This document shows, one piece after another, positions 23,382-35,459 of a DNA stretch of 64,000 nt; the first letter of the stretch is position 1, and each line of letters opens with the position of its first letter. The DNA is taken from NCBI GenBank assembly GCA_002099365.1, contig MSED01000003.1, positions 124,001 to 188,000 on the forward strand, given 5' to 3'. The notes below the pieces were generated by a model. That model did no database searches. It saw only the letters and a program-made list of their open reading frames with translations, and was not told the origin of the DNA. The position numbers and the translations under genes were made by a program. This stretch comes from Phialophora verrucosa (taxonomy: Eukaryota; Ascomycota; Eurotiomycetes; Chaetothyriales; Herpotrichiellaceae).

Positions 23382-26300
23382 TACGCGTGACGAGCCAAAA
23401 GCCCTTGTGGCACCGCTACCCAGATCCTCTGGAGGCCGCTGGTACGGGACGTCCTCATGGCGGATTCACCATCGGCAACAGTGGCAGGAGGTCAGAGGTT
23501 CGGTGCAAGAGTGACAGTGTGCTGTTATCGTGGTCGACTGCTTTGGTGTTCTAGAAGACGTATGGTGGATGCAAGGGGTACGGGCTTCTCTTGGGCGCTG
23601 GGTCACAAATCGGGCGAGCACACGCGACTGGTTTGGAATGGGTCGGGCCAGGATGCAAACACAAGTGGATCTGGCGGATTAAGGCTGCATGCGGTGAGAG
23701 TAAAGACACAAGAGATGCAAGGACGCGCAAAAGGCACAATGAAAAGTCACGGCTGAAGAATGAAGACTGAGGAAAGTGTAAAGGAGGAACTGAGGAATCT
23801 CAGCTGGGAGTCAGTGGTAGTTGTTAGGTGGGTGTGGATGGAAAGTTTGGGGTGTGGCTATTGGCAAGCAAGCACCAGGGCGTCCCCAGATACGCGATCC
23901 ACCATACGGAGTGCTACCTGGGTGTTATAGGTAGCAACCATTCACCAGCGCTGTAAGGCTGTCTTGGCCCGTGGTTGGATTTCAACTTTAGAGCTGTGAA
24001 TCTACACAACTAGTAGCTCCTCCCACATAGGTCGATACGGGGCTGGAAGGTGAGCAAATTGTATCACTTCGCGAACCACGAAACTTGTAATGGCCGGTAT
24101 TAGCAAAGTATCTTCGCTCCTCCGGCGCCGTTGCTGGTGTCCATATCCTCTGTTTGTCCAGCGAGGTGACATCCTGCTGCTCGAGGCGGGCAGAGCGTTC
24201 AAGCTATGCATGTCAATCGCAGCCACACCGGCGCCCGCTTCTTGGTAGACCTGTCAGGACGTCTTGAGGAGCCAATACTGCTAATCCTAGGGGATCTCCA
24301 GCCGGTTCCGTCCAGGGAAGGCCGGAGCACAGGACAAACATGGTTCCCCGACCAGATGCGCCCGCGGCGTCTAAATCGGCTGTCAGTGCGTCAAACTCGA
24401 CACCGAAGCGGCATCCTGTTGGTGGTGGGACGATGCTATTGACTGCAGCTTCGCGTTCGCAAATCATTCCCGCGGCCATATACAGTCACTGTGACCGCAG
24501 ATGCTACATTATTAGGCGGCATCGTTGCTCAACGCCCGATCAACCAGATGCGGTGTTACTGACTACCCTCAACAGTTCCGAACGGGATTTCTTATTGGTA
24601 CCAACCTCCTGTAGCAGCTGGTCAAAATAGGACGGGGGAGTCCTGAAGGTGGCGTACATGAAGATGACCGTAATTGACTCGTTTCGGTCAACCAACTTTA
24701 CTCGTACACAAGTGCTCGTCACGGCACAAAATCATCCTGCGCCCACAGTCGCTGCTGTTGATCACTGCTGCTTGCGTGTCGATGGTAAGGGCCCGTGGAT
24801 GTGGCGGCACTTGCGTCTACTGTGTACGAATAATATGACAACTAAAACATCATGGTGTCATACCCTTGCGTCGGCTGGCCCAAGAAACTCCACAAACCGT
24901 GTGACAATAGACCAGGGCATCCCAGCAAAAGGTATATCCGTAGTCCCTCGCAAAGAGGGAAATGTATTACAGGGCATTTCTGGCGGCACGCGCGTGAGAA
25001 GTCCACTTCGTTGAACTGCCCTTTTGAGAACCAGGCGACCCGTTGAAGCAACAAGCCTGGTCCTGGTCTCCTTACTTCTGGTTTGGCTTCGTGAAGGTTC
25101 GGGAATCTCAGTCTCGGCTGGGAAGAGGTCAGTCGTTTAGCACCGAGTCGTTCGGCCGTCCAGCTGCTTTTGTGCAAAAGTGCATGCGAAAAAAGTCATT
25201 AGAGCATTTGAAAATGCCGAAAAAGCAAGCTTTGGAGCTGAAGAGACGACCGGCAAACGCATGAGACAGATGGTTCCAGCAAGCAGCGAGTTTAAAGTGC
25301 GTTAGCGAGGGCTCAGCGCGTGAAACGCGACGATAAACCTGGGAAACAAGGCCGGGGTGTACGTAAATGGCCGATCAATCGGATGAGAGAGTACCAGCAT
25401 GGATCCTCTGGGCTTGATATCGCGATTCGACACCCAGCTAGCCACGGTTGCCCGCCAGGTTCAGGCGGTCGAGATCGTCCTAGCCTCGAAGAGTCGACGC
25501 TTACACGGCACATGCAGCTATGCCAGCAGTTGTCTCACATTTTGACGTGGGAAACAAGTTTTGCAGATCCGGAAAAAGTGGCTGTTTGTTGTCGGTCCCA
25601 TCAACGCCCATCGAGGTCAAGCGGGGAGGGTGCACGGATGGAAGCTCGTTCGAAACTCTCGCACAGCCGAACGGTCTCGCCTAATCAAGGGACGTCTGGC
25701 AGTGGCTGATCCGGGTGGAGGCCGGCTCTTCAAGGCTTAGGGTGATGATAGGTTGGCGTCGTGTATGACGGAATCTGCGTGTTGATACACACAAAGTTAG
25801 ATCTCGCGTCGCGTGCCAGCCAGTCTAGCTTGAACAGGCCTTGATGATACAAATGGTGAGGCTAACCGGCTGCTTGGCTCCTTGCACAATCTGGAGCCAC
25901 TGGTGAGCGTAGAAGCTGCTTTGATGTGTATCTGTCACACATCAGCCTCGGATGACGTGACACTTGTCAGACTATGCTAGTAGGCAACTGGTGGAGGCTG
26001 TTTGGAAGACCGTGACCGCTGATTCACCGTCCGCTGGTGGTAAACATGGTCCAAGGCAGCTGGGAAACGGCAAGACCTCGCTCAAGATCAGGGTTTGCAT
26101 GAACGATGCAGACGATGCCACCTTCTTTGCGGACCTGTCCACAGCCAGATTGCCGGGCTGCCGTTTGACAACATCCAATCAATCAGGCCAGCCAGGCTCG
26201 CAAAGGGATGTCACAGGCACGACTTAAAGTTCTCTATAAATTGTCACAGCCACGACTGTGAAGGCTTTAGTCCCTGACCCAACAAAACTGATGCTGGTTC

Positions 26301-27573
26301 AACTCTGCCTCATTGCTTTCACAGTCGTTGGTAACTTTCAAAATGACCCTTGTGGACGAGACACGAGTCAGTGCGGGGTCTTGGAGAGCTCAAATGCATC
26401 CTAGCTGCAACTTGACATCAAAAGGCGGGATGGAAAGTCGAAGATCGCAAGACCACTTCCAAGAGGGCTAAAGTCTTGCCACTGCAAGAGGAGACCCATA
26501 CGCCTAAGGTGTCATTCGACACCCACAGCTCGGAAACCAATACCAGGGTTTGTTCAACGTACGAACTTGTAGGACATGCAAACTGCAGTCGATGAAAACA
26601 TTTCTCTGTCACTTTGGCCGGGCAACTCTGTGCTAACAGAAGCATTCTCGTCGACTGCTTAGGCGTGCTCTGCAGGTATTCCTCTGGCCTTTCTCTTCGG
26701 CATGATGGGCCTGGATGGGCAAGCCTTCAGCAAAAGCAGTCACTTGCGGCACCACATTGCATGATCAATGCCGGTCATCCGCGCTGCTGACTACTGCAAG
26801 ACACTCGCGATTTTACCGAAGCACTCCCTCTCGGATACCAATGATTGTTGATGGGCGTCATTTCCGGGTCGTGGGGCACAACTACTGTAGACTACTATTT
26901 TTGAGCTTGGAGATGTGCGTCTTGCGGTCGGGGTCTTCGCTAAGCGCTTCCTTGTTCTCCGCTCACTCGGGTCAGGAGCCTGCCTTCGCAAATCAAGCAG
27001 ACTTCGACGCGTTGCTCTCACAAACGCCATTCTCACTCCTGTCTGGCCTGACCAGAGTGAGACGCGCTCAGAGGAGTATTCGATGATTGGGAAATGTGAG
27101 TTTGTCGTCAGATTGGCACTAGTACATATCTGTCGTAGGCTGCCAAGAGCAGCTCGGATATCTTCCGCTTTTTAAATTTCTGCCGCACTAGACGATTATG
27201 TACGCGTGAGGTACGTGACTGCGTCTTCGCCCCAAGATTTTGAAGCAGATCCATCATGTTGAAGTTTGTTGCTTCTACATACGCAATCTCTTCGTGGGCC
27301 GTTCTTGAACTCATTCGCAATCTTCCCGCATTATCATTGGACAGCTCGGGTTTGAAGCAGGGTACCTGAACCACAAGCAACAGTCTCTCAACCACACCAA
27401 GCCTCATCCACATCGACAACACTTTTTCGTCCCGTCCATATCCGGACCTTTGACCGAGCTTTTTGCCCATATCGGGAAGACCCGTCAAAGTCTACGTCTG
27501 CTCGAGCACAAACCCGAAGATCAACGGCACTACCACTGGACCTGTTCGCGAGCCATCCTCAGCTTGTGCAATC
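23382..27573. other. 4.2-kb gene-free divergent region
   Basis: The longest gap in the window, between the divergent orphan (minus) and GCN20 (plus). Only small frames occur and most begin with non-ATG codons; none shows a recognisable domain. There is no inverted-repeat-bounded element, and I see no LTR or transposase remnant. Two near-identical 16-mers (TGTCACAGSCACGACT) at 26209-26224 and 26242-26257 flank a TATAAA. The region must contain both promoters; it may also hold long leaders or a non-coding RNA. Confidence 0.45.
26209..26257. repeat. imperfect 16-bp direct repeat pair
   Basis: TGTCACAGGCACGACT at 26209-26224 and TGTCACAGCCACGACT at 26242-26257 differ at one base and are offset by 33 bases. 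A TATAAA lies between them at about 26234. No neighbouring frame explains them. Confidence 0.6.
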
Positions 27574-29954
27574 ATGGAGGCTGAGATACAAGCTCAAATT
27601 CCTAATATTGATCATGTACTATCAGAGTATTCCGTGGTAAGTCGACGTCTTTAGCATGGTGTCAGTGATCAATTCGTTTTCGCATACTGCTACTGAGAAC
27701 TGCACTGTTGCATGATTTTGTTTCCGGAAGTCATTTCGCTGAAGAGGCCCTACAGGGATATCTGAACCATGCCTCCAAGCTCTACGTCTCAGAAGACGAT
27801 CCGTCTACTCAGTCGCCACTGGGCGAGGCTCTTGAGACTGTAACATCTCTGCTCGTGTCTGCATCCGGGAACTTTTCTGACCAGAACGAAACTGCGATAC
27901 GCAATCTTGTTGAAAGATTCATTGCGAGACTAAGTGAGGCAAATGGCGTCGATCCCGAGCGGCGGCGGATGCCGTTTGCAGCCAGGAAGCTCGAGCAAAC
28001 CATCCAGGTCAGCTCACAGCGAAATATTTCTTCTACTATGGGCTTGACTAGTGGCACTGTTGATCTTGAGGCCACCAATGCTCGTAAAGTCGAATCGAAG
28101 GTCGACAGAAAGAAGCTCGAAAAAGCCGAACGGAAAATTCGAGCGAAGCAAGACAAGAAAGTTATGAAGAATGTCGAGTACGAAGCGTCGAGGTTGCTCA
28201 ACCAGCCGGACCCCACGCAATCGTACGAAGAGTTCTTCATGGCCGTCAACCCTCTTCAGCTTGGTGCTGATTCTCAATCGAAAAGCAAGGATATCAAGGT
28301 GGATGGGATCGATGTGTCGATTTCTGGAAAGCGTATCCTGACAGACACCTCTCTGACGTTAGCCTACGGTCGGAGATACGGTTTAGTCGGTCAGAACGGT
28401 ATCGGTAAATCTACGCTTCTCCGGGCTTTGAGCCGCCGAGAAGTCGCCATTCCCACTCATATATCTATCCTCCACGTCGAGCAGGAGATTACTGGAGACG
28501 ATACCTCTGCCATTCAAGCAGTGCTCGATGCCGATGTCTGGCGGAAACACTTGCTGGCGGAGCAGGAGAAGATCTCGAAGCAGCTCACCGCTCTTGAGAA
28601 TGAGAGGTCAAAGTTGGCTGATACCTCTAAGGATGCTGCCCGGCTGGACAAGGACAAAGACGGACTTGACATTACACTAGGTGACATTCAAGCCAAATTA
28701 AGTGAGATGGAGTCCGACAAGGCGGAATCTCGAGCTGCCAGCATTCTTGCTGGTCTCGGGTTCTCACCAGAACGTCAACAATATGCAACCAAGACCTTCT
28801 CTGGCGGTTGGCGGATGAGGTTGGCCCTTGCACGAGCACTTTTCTGTGAGCCGGATCTGCTACTGCTCGATGAACCTTCAAACATGTTGGATGTTCCCTC
28901 GATCACGTTCTTGTCCAACTACCTACAAACATACCCTAGCACTGTCTTGGTGGTCTCACACGACCGCGCGTTCCTGAACGAAGTGGCGACCGATATCATC
29001 CATCAGCATTCGGAGAGACTGGACTACTACAAAGGCGCAAACTTTGATGCCTTCTACGCAACCAAGGAAGAACGAAGAAAGAACGCCAAACGCGAATACG
29101 ACAACCAAATGGCGCAACGAGCCCATCTGCAGGCTTTCATTGACAAATTTAGATACAATGCTGCCAAGTCATCCGAGGCGCAGTCTCGTATCAAGAAGTT
29201 GGAAAAGATGCCTGTTCTCGAACCACCTGAGGCTGAGTACACGGTCCATTTCCGGTTTCCTGACGTTGAGAAGCTTTCGCCTCCGATTATCCAGATGACG
29301 AACGTCGCCTTCGGCTACACAAAAGACAAACCTTTACTCCGCAACGTGGATTTAGACGTTCAACTCGACTCCAGAATTGGCATTGTGGGTCCCAATGGAG
29401 CTGGTAAAACAACAGTGCTAAAGCTGTTGATTGGGCAGCTCCAACCTACGTCTGGCTTGATATCGCAGAACCCGCGCCTCCGCATTGGCTTCTTTGCACA
29501 GCACCACGTTGATGCTCTGGACATGAACACGTCCGCAGTAGGCTTCATGCAAAAAACGTACCCCGGCAAGACTGACGAAGAATACCGAAGGCATCTTGGA
29601 GCATTCGGCATCACCGGAATGACTGGACTACAGAAGCTTGAACTGTTGTCTGGTGGTCAGAAATCTAGGGTGGCATTTGCTTGTTTGTCCTTGACGAATC
29701 CACACATCCTTGTCCTGGACGAGCCGTCGAATCATCTCGATATCGAAGCCATGGATGCTCTGTCGACAGCGTTGCAGCAATTTCAGGGCGGTGTGCTGAT
29801 GGTGAGCCACGATGTGACCATGCTTCAGAACGTGTGTACCAGCCTGTGGGTCTGCGACAAAGGTGTAGTCGAGAAGTTCCCTGGAGACGTCAACGCATAC
29901 AAGAAGAGGATTTCTGCACAGGCCAACGAAGCTGGAGTTGTCCAGGCGCATTGA
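27574..29954 (+). CDS. GCN20: GCN20-like ABCF ATPase, two exons
   Basis: Gcn20 works with Gcn1 on the ribosome to activate the kinase Gcn2 in amino-acid starvation. Exon 1 is 27574-27636 (MEAEIQAQIPNIDHVLSEYSV); the intron is 27637-27755 (GTAAGT...CTACAG); exon 2 is 27756-29954. The junction restores SEYSV-GYLNHASKLYV, the expected family N-terminus, and gives 753 residues, close to yeast Gcn20 (752). Two ABC modules are complete: Walker A GLVGQNGIGKST (about residue 230), signature SGGWRMRLALARA (370) and Walker B LLLLDEPSNML (388); then Walker A GIVGPNGAGKTT (565), signature LSGGQKSRVAFA (651) and Walker B ILVLDEPSNHLD (673). There are no membrane segments, as in ABCF proteins. The linker region between modules carries the basic helical arm. 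Confidence 0.95.
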
Positions 29955-30560
29955 GGAGGATCCAATACGGTGTCCGGGACTGATAGAAATAGAGGCCATG
30001 CTCGAAGTGTTCGGCTGTGCCAGGGGACCGGCTGAATTCCACGAATAGTTTGTTGTCCGTCTATATCTTCTTGACGCGTCATTGCGGCTTGTGTAGCCAA
30101 GAACCAGCTGTCGAGGTGTGCCGCTGTAGCACCGTCTGTGCCTTTTCAACATCCTACCCTGTGTCCTGTAGTCATGTCGCCGTTTGCTTGGATGCTTGCA
30201 AGGATAATAGGGAATGCCGTGGTCAAGGAGTCGGCTATATCGGCATTCACCTCCGCTATCACTGGCGCTAGGGCCAACTCCGGCTGTACCCGGAGGCGTT
30301 GACTAGGGGCGGTGCATGAGATCATCGACCTGCTTTGGCTGTTTGTTGCATTGGCAAGCATCATGACTACAGCTCCTTCCAAGGAAAGACAGATCCAAGC
30401 GGACACCTGCCTCACATTATGGACCTTTGTGCAGCTTTCCAGAGGAGGGAGTTGTGCAACTCTCACACCCTAAAACCTCCTTGAGTCCCAGTTGAGCAGA
30501 GCTCATCATTCAACCCACCAGCCGCTGTCCGCCTTTCCCTTTAACGATCTGCCGATAAAG
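29955..30560. other. intergenic GCN20-AA12
   Basis: About 600 bases between plus-strand genes. Holds the GCN20 terminator and the promoter of the secreted dehydrogenase. No further gene seen. Confidence 0.45.
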
Positions 30561-32146
30561 ATGAGGACCTTCGCATCGCTCCTCGCAGCAGCGCTCGCCA
30601 CCGTCCTGTCGCCAGTATTCGCGCAGTCATCTTCAAGCTGCGGCCCGGCACCTTCGGGCTCGATTCAACCCTCGCTGGCATCGGGGTTCCGCATGCAAGT
30701 GGTTGCGACTGGCTTGTCCAAACCTCGTGGCATCCTCCTCGACAAAGCTGGTAATCTCTTGGTGGTGGAACAAGGAAGAGGCGTCGTCTCAGCACACACA
30801 CTGGAGGAGAACAATGGATGTGTCTCCGTCGGCACCTCGTCAGATGTGACTCCTGCGTTAAGTGTCTGTCACGTTGCCTTCAGGCGCTGGTCACGGCCAC
30901 TGACATGGTAACAGCTGAATCACGGTATAGAGATCTCAAACGATGGAGAAACTCTCTTTGCTTCCTCATCCGAGAATGTCTACTCTTGGGACTACGATCA
31001 GTCAGCGAGGACAGTCTCAAACAATGCTACCCTTGTCAGCAATATGGCAGGCAGCGATCACACCACTCGAACCCTTTTGCTGTCAAACAAGGCTCCAGGT
31101 TTGCTTGTGGTCACCAGAGGGTCCACCTCCAACATAGACTTCGACGCCGCAAGTTTGTCCTCTGGCCACTCTCAGATTAAAGCATTCAACATCAGCAATG
31201 TGACCAGCACTCCGTACGATTTCAATAGCGACGGCCTGCGGCTAGGATGGGGACTGAGAAATGATGTCGGCATTGCGGAGCATCCGAACAGTGGTGGCCT
31301 TTACTCAGTGGAGAACTCCGCTGACCAGATTACCCGTATGGGTGTCGACGTGCACGAGGACAACCCTGCCGAGGAACTGAACTTCCTGGGCTATCTGAAT
31401 GGCACCCAATATGCTCCCCAGGGGGGGAACTTTGGCTACCCTTGGTGTTTCTCTGCTTGGGGCGTCGACGATCTTCCAGACAATGACAATTTGACGGTCG
31501 GAAGTCAGTTTGCTGTAGACGCCGGCCCGGATTCCAACAATGAGAATCGGACAGACGCCTACTGTGCACAGCAATTGCCCGCACGCTTGGTTTTCCAGGC
31601 TCACATGGCTCCTCTTGATATCAAGTTCAATAACAGCGGCACGGAGGCTTGGGTCACGTTTCACGGGAGCTGGGACAGGACTGAACCCGTGGGTGAGTTT
31701 TCTCCCAGCATCTGACAGAATGATCCCGACTCCAATGGCGTTGTTTCTGCCGCCTTGTCAACATCAGTACGGGCTAACAATGGTGATCCACAGGATACAA
31801 GCTGTCTGTTGTGGCCTTCAACACGAGTGGCGAGCCAGTCGACAGTCCCAAGAGTAAGACAGCTGCCCGCGATATTTTCGCCAACGAGGACAACTCGCAA
31901 TGTCCTGGTGATTGCTTCCGTCCAGTGGGCATGGCTATCGATAACCAAGGCCGTATCTTCGTATCCTCCGATGCCTCTGGCGAGATATACTTGATATCCA
32001 AGGTCTCCGGGTCCTCAACTTCGTCAGGGAATCCATCCTCGACCTCAAGTTCAGCTCCAACATCAACAGGTGCCGGCAGCCGCGTCAAGGCTGCAGCTAT
32101 GTCAATTGTTGCTGCACTGTTCTGCGCTATGGCTCTCATGCAGTAA
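30561..32146 (+). CDS. Secreted GPI-anchored sorbosone-dehydrogenase-like (AA12-type) protein, three exons
   Basis: Six-bladed propeller enzyme of the L-sorbosone/pyranose dehydrogenase (PQQ-dependent, AA12) type, probably oxidising sugars outside the cell. Exons: 30561 to about 30863, 30915-31692 and 31794-32146; total 477 residues. A signal peptide is clear (MRTFASLLAAALATVLSPVFAQ). Family motifs: GLSKPRGILLDKAGNLLVVEQG, LNHGIEISNDG (restored by splicing), SGGLYSVENSAD, NFGYPWCF, FHGSWDR...VGYKLSVVAF and FRPVGMAIDNQGRIFVSSD. The last 60 residues are a Ser/Thr-rich linker and a hydrophobic end (AAAMSIVAALFCAMALM), typical of a GPI anchor signal. Intron 2 (31693-31793) is clear, with CTAAC. 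Intron 1 ends at 30914 (CTGAC branch), but its donor is weak: GTCTGT at 30864 (51 nt) aligns best; GTGACT at 30846 is the alternative. Confidence 0.87.
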
Positions 32147-32521
32147 GATATGATGGGGGGCGGCAAGCAGCTATACAAGAAATAATGCCATGATGAAGCA
32201 AGTTCAAGAAGCAGGCGTGTTGTTGTGCTGATTATGGAGACGTTCGTCAATGCAATTCTTGAAAGATCACACTTGGCATGTGCTCCTCATGCCGCTGATG
32301 CAGGTATTCACTTCCGCCGACTTAACACCTCACCCGAACATCGATCTCGGTTCTGGCGAAGCAGGCATGGGACCTAGCTTCAAAATCGCCTTCTTTTCAT
32401 CATCTTCGAACACATCCACCTGCCTAAGATCCCATACGGCTCCTCTTCCTCGTCTGTGTTTTCAACCCCTCTCATTCATCTATCAACATTTGCCCACTTT
32501 TTCACATTTTTGTGTTGGGTC
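32147..32521. other. intergenic AA12-F-box
   Basis: About 375 bases between plus-strand genes, pyrimidine-rich from about 32390 to the ATG at 32522, as is common just upstream of filamentous-fungal genes. No gene seen. Confidence 0.45.
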
Positions 32522-34893
32522 ATGGATCTTCCCTCGGTGCAGCTGGCCTTAAGCCATATTGACCCATCCGATAGCGACCTCTCTGAACTTTCTGAGGATT
32601 TTGAAAACACAGATATCGACATGGAGGATGACTTGACCAACACAGTGCCAGATATTCGAACCAAGCGCAAGACGATTTCTCCCTTTGACAGTTCTGACGA
32701 CGAATCGATGGACGATGTTTCACATTCGGACAGCAATTCGCAATCCAGGAGCCTTAGATCCGCGGAGCCTGTCAGCACAAAGTTTGAGGAAGTTCCTACG
32801 GAGGCAAGAGAAGTCAATGTGCCTCACTCGTCCTGGCCGACTGACTTGACCAGATCCTCAATCTCATTGTGTCTCACCTACCCGATGACAAGGACCTCTT
32901 CAACTTGAGTTGCTCATGCAAGACTTTCGCTGCTCTTCTGGTGCCCAAAGAATCCGCCATCTGGAAAGAGAGGTTCCTCTCCCGATATGACTTCGCGTAC
33001 GTCGCCAATCCAAGACCTTTCATCTTTGCATATCAACTTCGTCGGGCCGTGCTTCGCCAGTTCGTCGAGTTCACTGATCCAAAGGATCCACGGCTCGGTG
33101 TGCAACTGGAGGTCCTGCGAGATATGGTGATCGGTATGTTGTCCATTACACGTTCTCTATGTTCCTCTTCATACCGCTCATCTAATAGTCATATCAGAGG
33201 CCTACAGACCGCGACGACGCCATCTCCCTCCGCCATCGATGTCGAAGAACCTCGCAGCATTTGCTTCTCCACATAACTCGCCCTGGATACGCACCTTCCT
33301 GTCTTGTTTCTTCTTCCCATGTCGTGGTCAGAGATTTGGCCAGCCACATCGCCTCTTCGACGCTTTACAGCTCGTGCTTTCCCACCTTCTATTGTCCCCT
33401 GCATCCCAATTGGCGCATGTCATCAAATCATCGCGGGGGAACTATGATCTGGCTGTGGTGTACGCCTGGGACAAACCTCTCGTACTTTTGTACCGCGAGC
33501 TAGTTGCAGGAGAAGAGCCTCCCGGACCCTCACCTTTTACCTACCAGGAGCGACGGAGTCTGAGAAAGCGTTTGCCACCGCCCAAGTTTCTCCTCGATAC
33601 GCATGCATTGCTCCACATACGTAACTTTTGGCACCGTCATCTCATCGGAGAGCGACAGGGCTTTGGATCAGCGAGCATGGTTGAGAACACATACGGGCAT
33701 ATGGCGAGAGACCTAACGCGTGCTGGAATCAATTTGAAGAGGTGGGACAAACCATTGAAAGACAGAGACTTGCACATCGCGATGGAATGGTACGGCCACT
33801 ACAGCACCTTGGCCCAGTGGCCGAAGAAGAAACAAGAGCTTGATGAAGTACAAAGTCTGGCAGAGGACTGGCAGAAGGTGGACCCCCTGGTAAATCATAA
33901 CAGTCTCTGTCACAGTGGAATAAAATGGCTGACGTGGCGCAGAAACTCGATTTCTCCGTCAGCGCCGACAACGACGTGGACGGGTTTTGGTCACCCATCT
34001 TCGCCAACATCCCCATCTTTCGGAATACCATTTCAGGCCTCAACCTTGACTCCAGCTCAGGCAGGTTCATTCGAGGTCTGGCCCCATTCATCGAGCTATC
34101 CCTGCCCAACAACGACACGAGAACACCAGCAGACTCGCAAAATGCCGCCCAGCTACCGAAATATCATCCCTACTTGGCGATGCGGCTTCGAGGCGTCATC
34201 CATTCTATCCCTGGGCAGCCGCGGTTGAACAGTATCCCAGGTTGGAATCGCATCATCATGGTGCTGTACAAGCCTACACACCGCCACCTAATCCAAGTCC
34301 TCGAGCACGCGGAGGAAGAATTTGGCGATAACTTTACCACGACGATAACAACACAGATGACGCAGAACGGTAACAACAGTGGCCAGCTCGCTCAGGTCCT
34401 CGACGGGGTCGGCGCGGCAGGGCAACAACTTGACCCGGCTGAAATGGACGCACAACTTGCTGCACATCTGCGCGAAAAACTCCTCAACAACCACCTCTGG
34501 CGCGACGGCTCGAAATTCGACAAGGACACGATCGAGGAGATGGAGGAGAAGTACCGGCTGAGCGAGTACCTCGACTGGAACGACATTGACTACGCCTACG
34601 CTTACGAGGGCGTCGTCCTCCCCGGCGGGAAGATCATGATGGGGCGGTGGTGGCGGCTTGCTATGAACGGCGAGGGAGACGGGCTGGAGTGGAGCGATGC
34701 GCTCGGTGAGGTCGAGGAGGCTGACGCGATGGATCTGGACGGGGAAGAGGCTGTTCAGGATGGCCATTCTGCCGCAAATGGGACCGGCAGTGGCAACGGC
34801 AACGGCAGCGGCAACGGCACCAGCAATGGGAATGGCCTTGGGAGGAGCCGATCCAAGAAGTTGGAGAGAGGGCCATTCATTTTCTGGTGCTGA
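32522..34893 (+). CDS. F-box protein, four exons with one GC-AG intron
   Basis: Probable substrate receptor of an SCF ubiquitin ligase. Exons: 32522-32803, 32854-33133, 33198-33889 and 33943-34893; 734 residues. The N-terminus is acidic and Ser-rich. The F-box is assembled across intron 1 as VPTE-ILNLIVSHLPDDKDLFNLSC (about residues 91-115). Intron 1 (32804-32853, 50 nt) uses a GC donor (GAG|GCAAGA) with a CTGAC branch; only this junction rebuilds the motif. Intron 2 is 33134-33197 (GTATGT...TATCAG). Intron 3 is best placed at 33890-33942 (GTAAAT...GGCGCAG, CTGAC branch), joining KVDPL to KLDFSV. The C-terminal part has GGKIMMGRWWRLAMNGEG, an acidic stretch, a Gly-Asn-Ser repeat and ends ERGPFIFWC, a pattern shared by a fungal F-box group. 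Substrates unknown. Confidence 0.85.
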
Positions 34894-35459
34894 GTGCACG
34901 GCGTCGCTGGGATGCGAAGGCTGGATGGCCGGCTTGGGAAGCCATAATTAGGGAAGTATATGTACCCATATTGCTGGGCTGAAGATGGTGGGCGACGACA
35001 TGGTATCACAGTATCTCGACGAGGGCTCTTCAGCTCATTCGATCATGAAACTCCCCGTGGCCGCGCCCGCTGGTCTTCAGCATTTAGTGTTGACATGGCG
35101 GAAAAAGGAGCAAAATAGACCGGCTTTGGCATCAGTGAGCTCACATCGATTTGACCCTGCGTTGAGCCTGCATCAATCCGATGCAATTCTCACTGTTCCT
35201 TGCTATGGCAACCAGTGACAGCTCTTGGAAATGCCCTCTCATTGCTGGAAATGGGCTATGCACAGCATATCACACAACCGACTGATACTCGAGGTGCAAA
35301 GCACAGCCCATTGCGTTTCTTTGTCATTATTACACTCCTGTCTAGCTATACCCCACCCCTGAGCCGTCTGCGTATCCAAATATGCGCTCCACGCCGTACG
35401 CTTCACGCTGCATGCTCCCATCGGTCGTCAACCTCTTATAGTGGGGAGGCTCCGGGAAT
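34894..35459. other. convergent intergenic region
   Basis: 566 bases between the 3' ends of the F-box gene and PEX20; should hold both terminators. Nothing else seen. Confidence 0.45.

Noticed and set aside
25320..25709. 129-codon frame in the 4.2-kb gap
   Set aside because: Starts with GTG, shows no domain.
26715..27086. 123-codon plus-strand frame upstream of GCN20
   Set aside because: Has an ATG but no motif, no upstream or downstream exon partner; probably chance.
27108..27488. 126-codon minus-strand frame next to GCN20
   Set aside because: Starts with TTG and lies in the GCN20 promoter; no similarity recognised.
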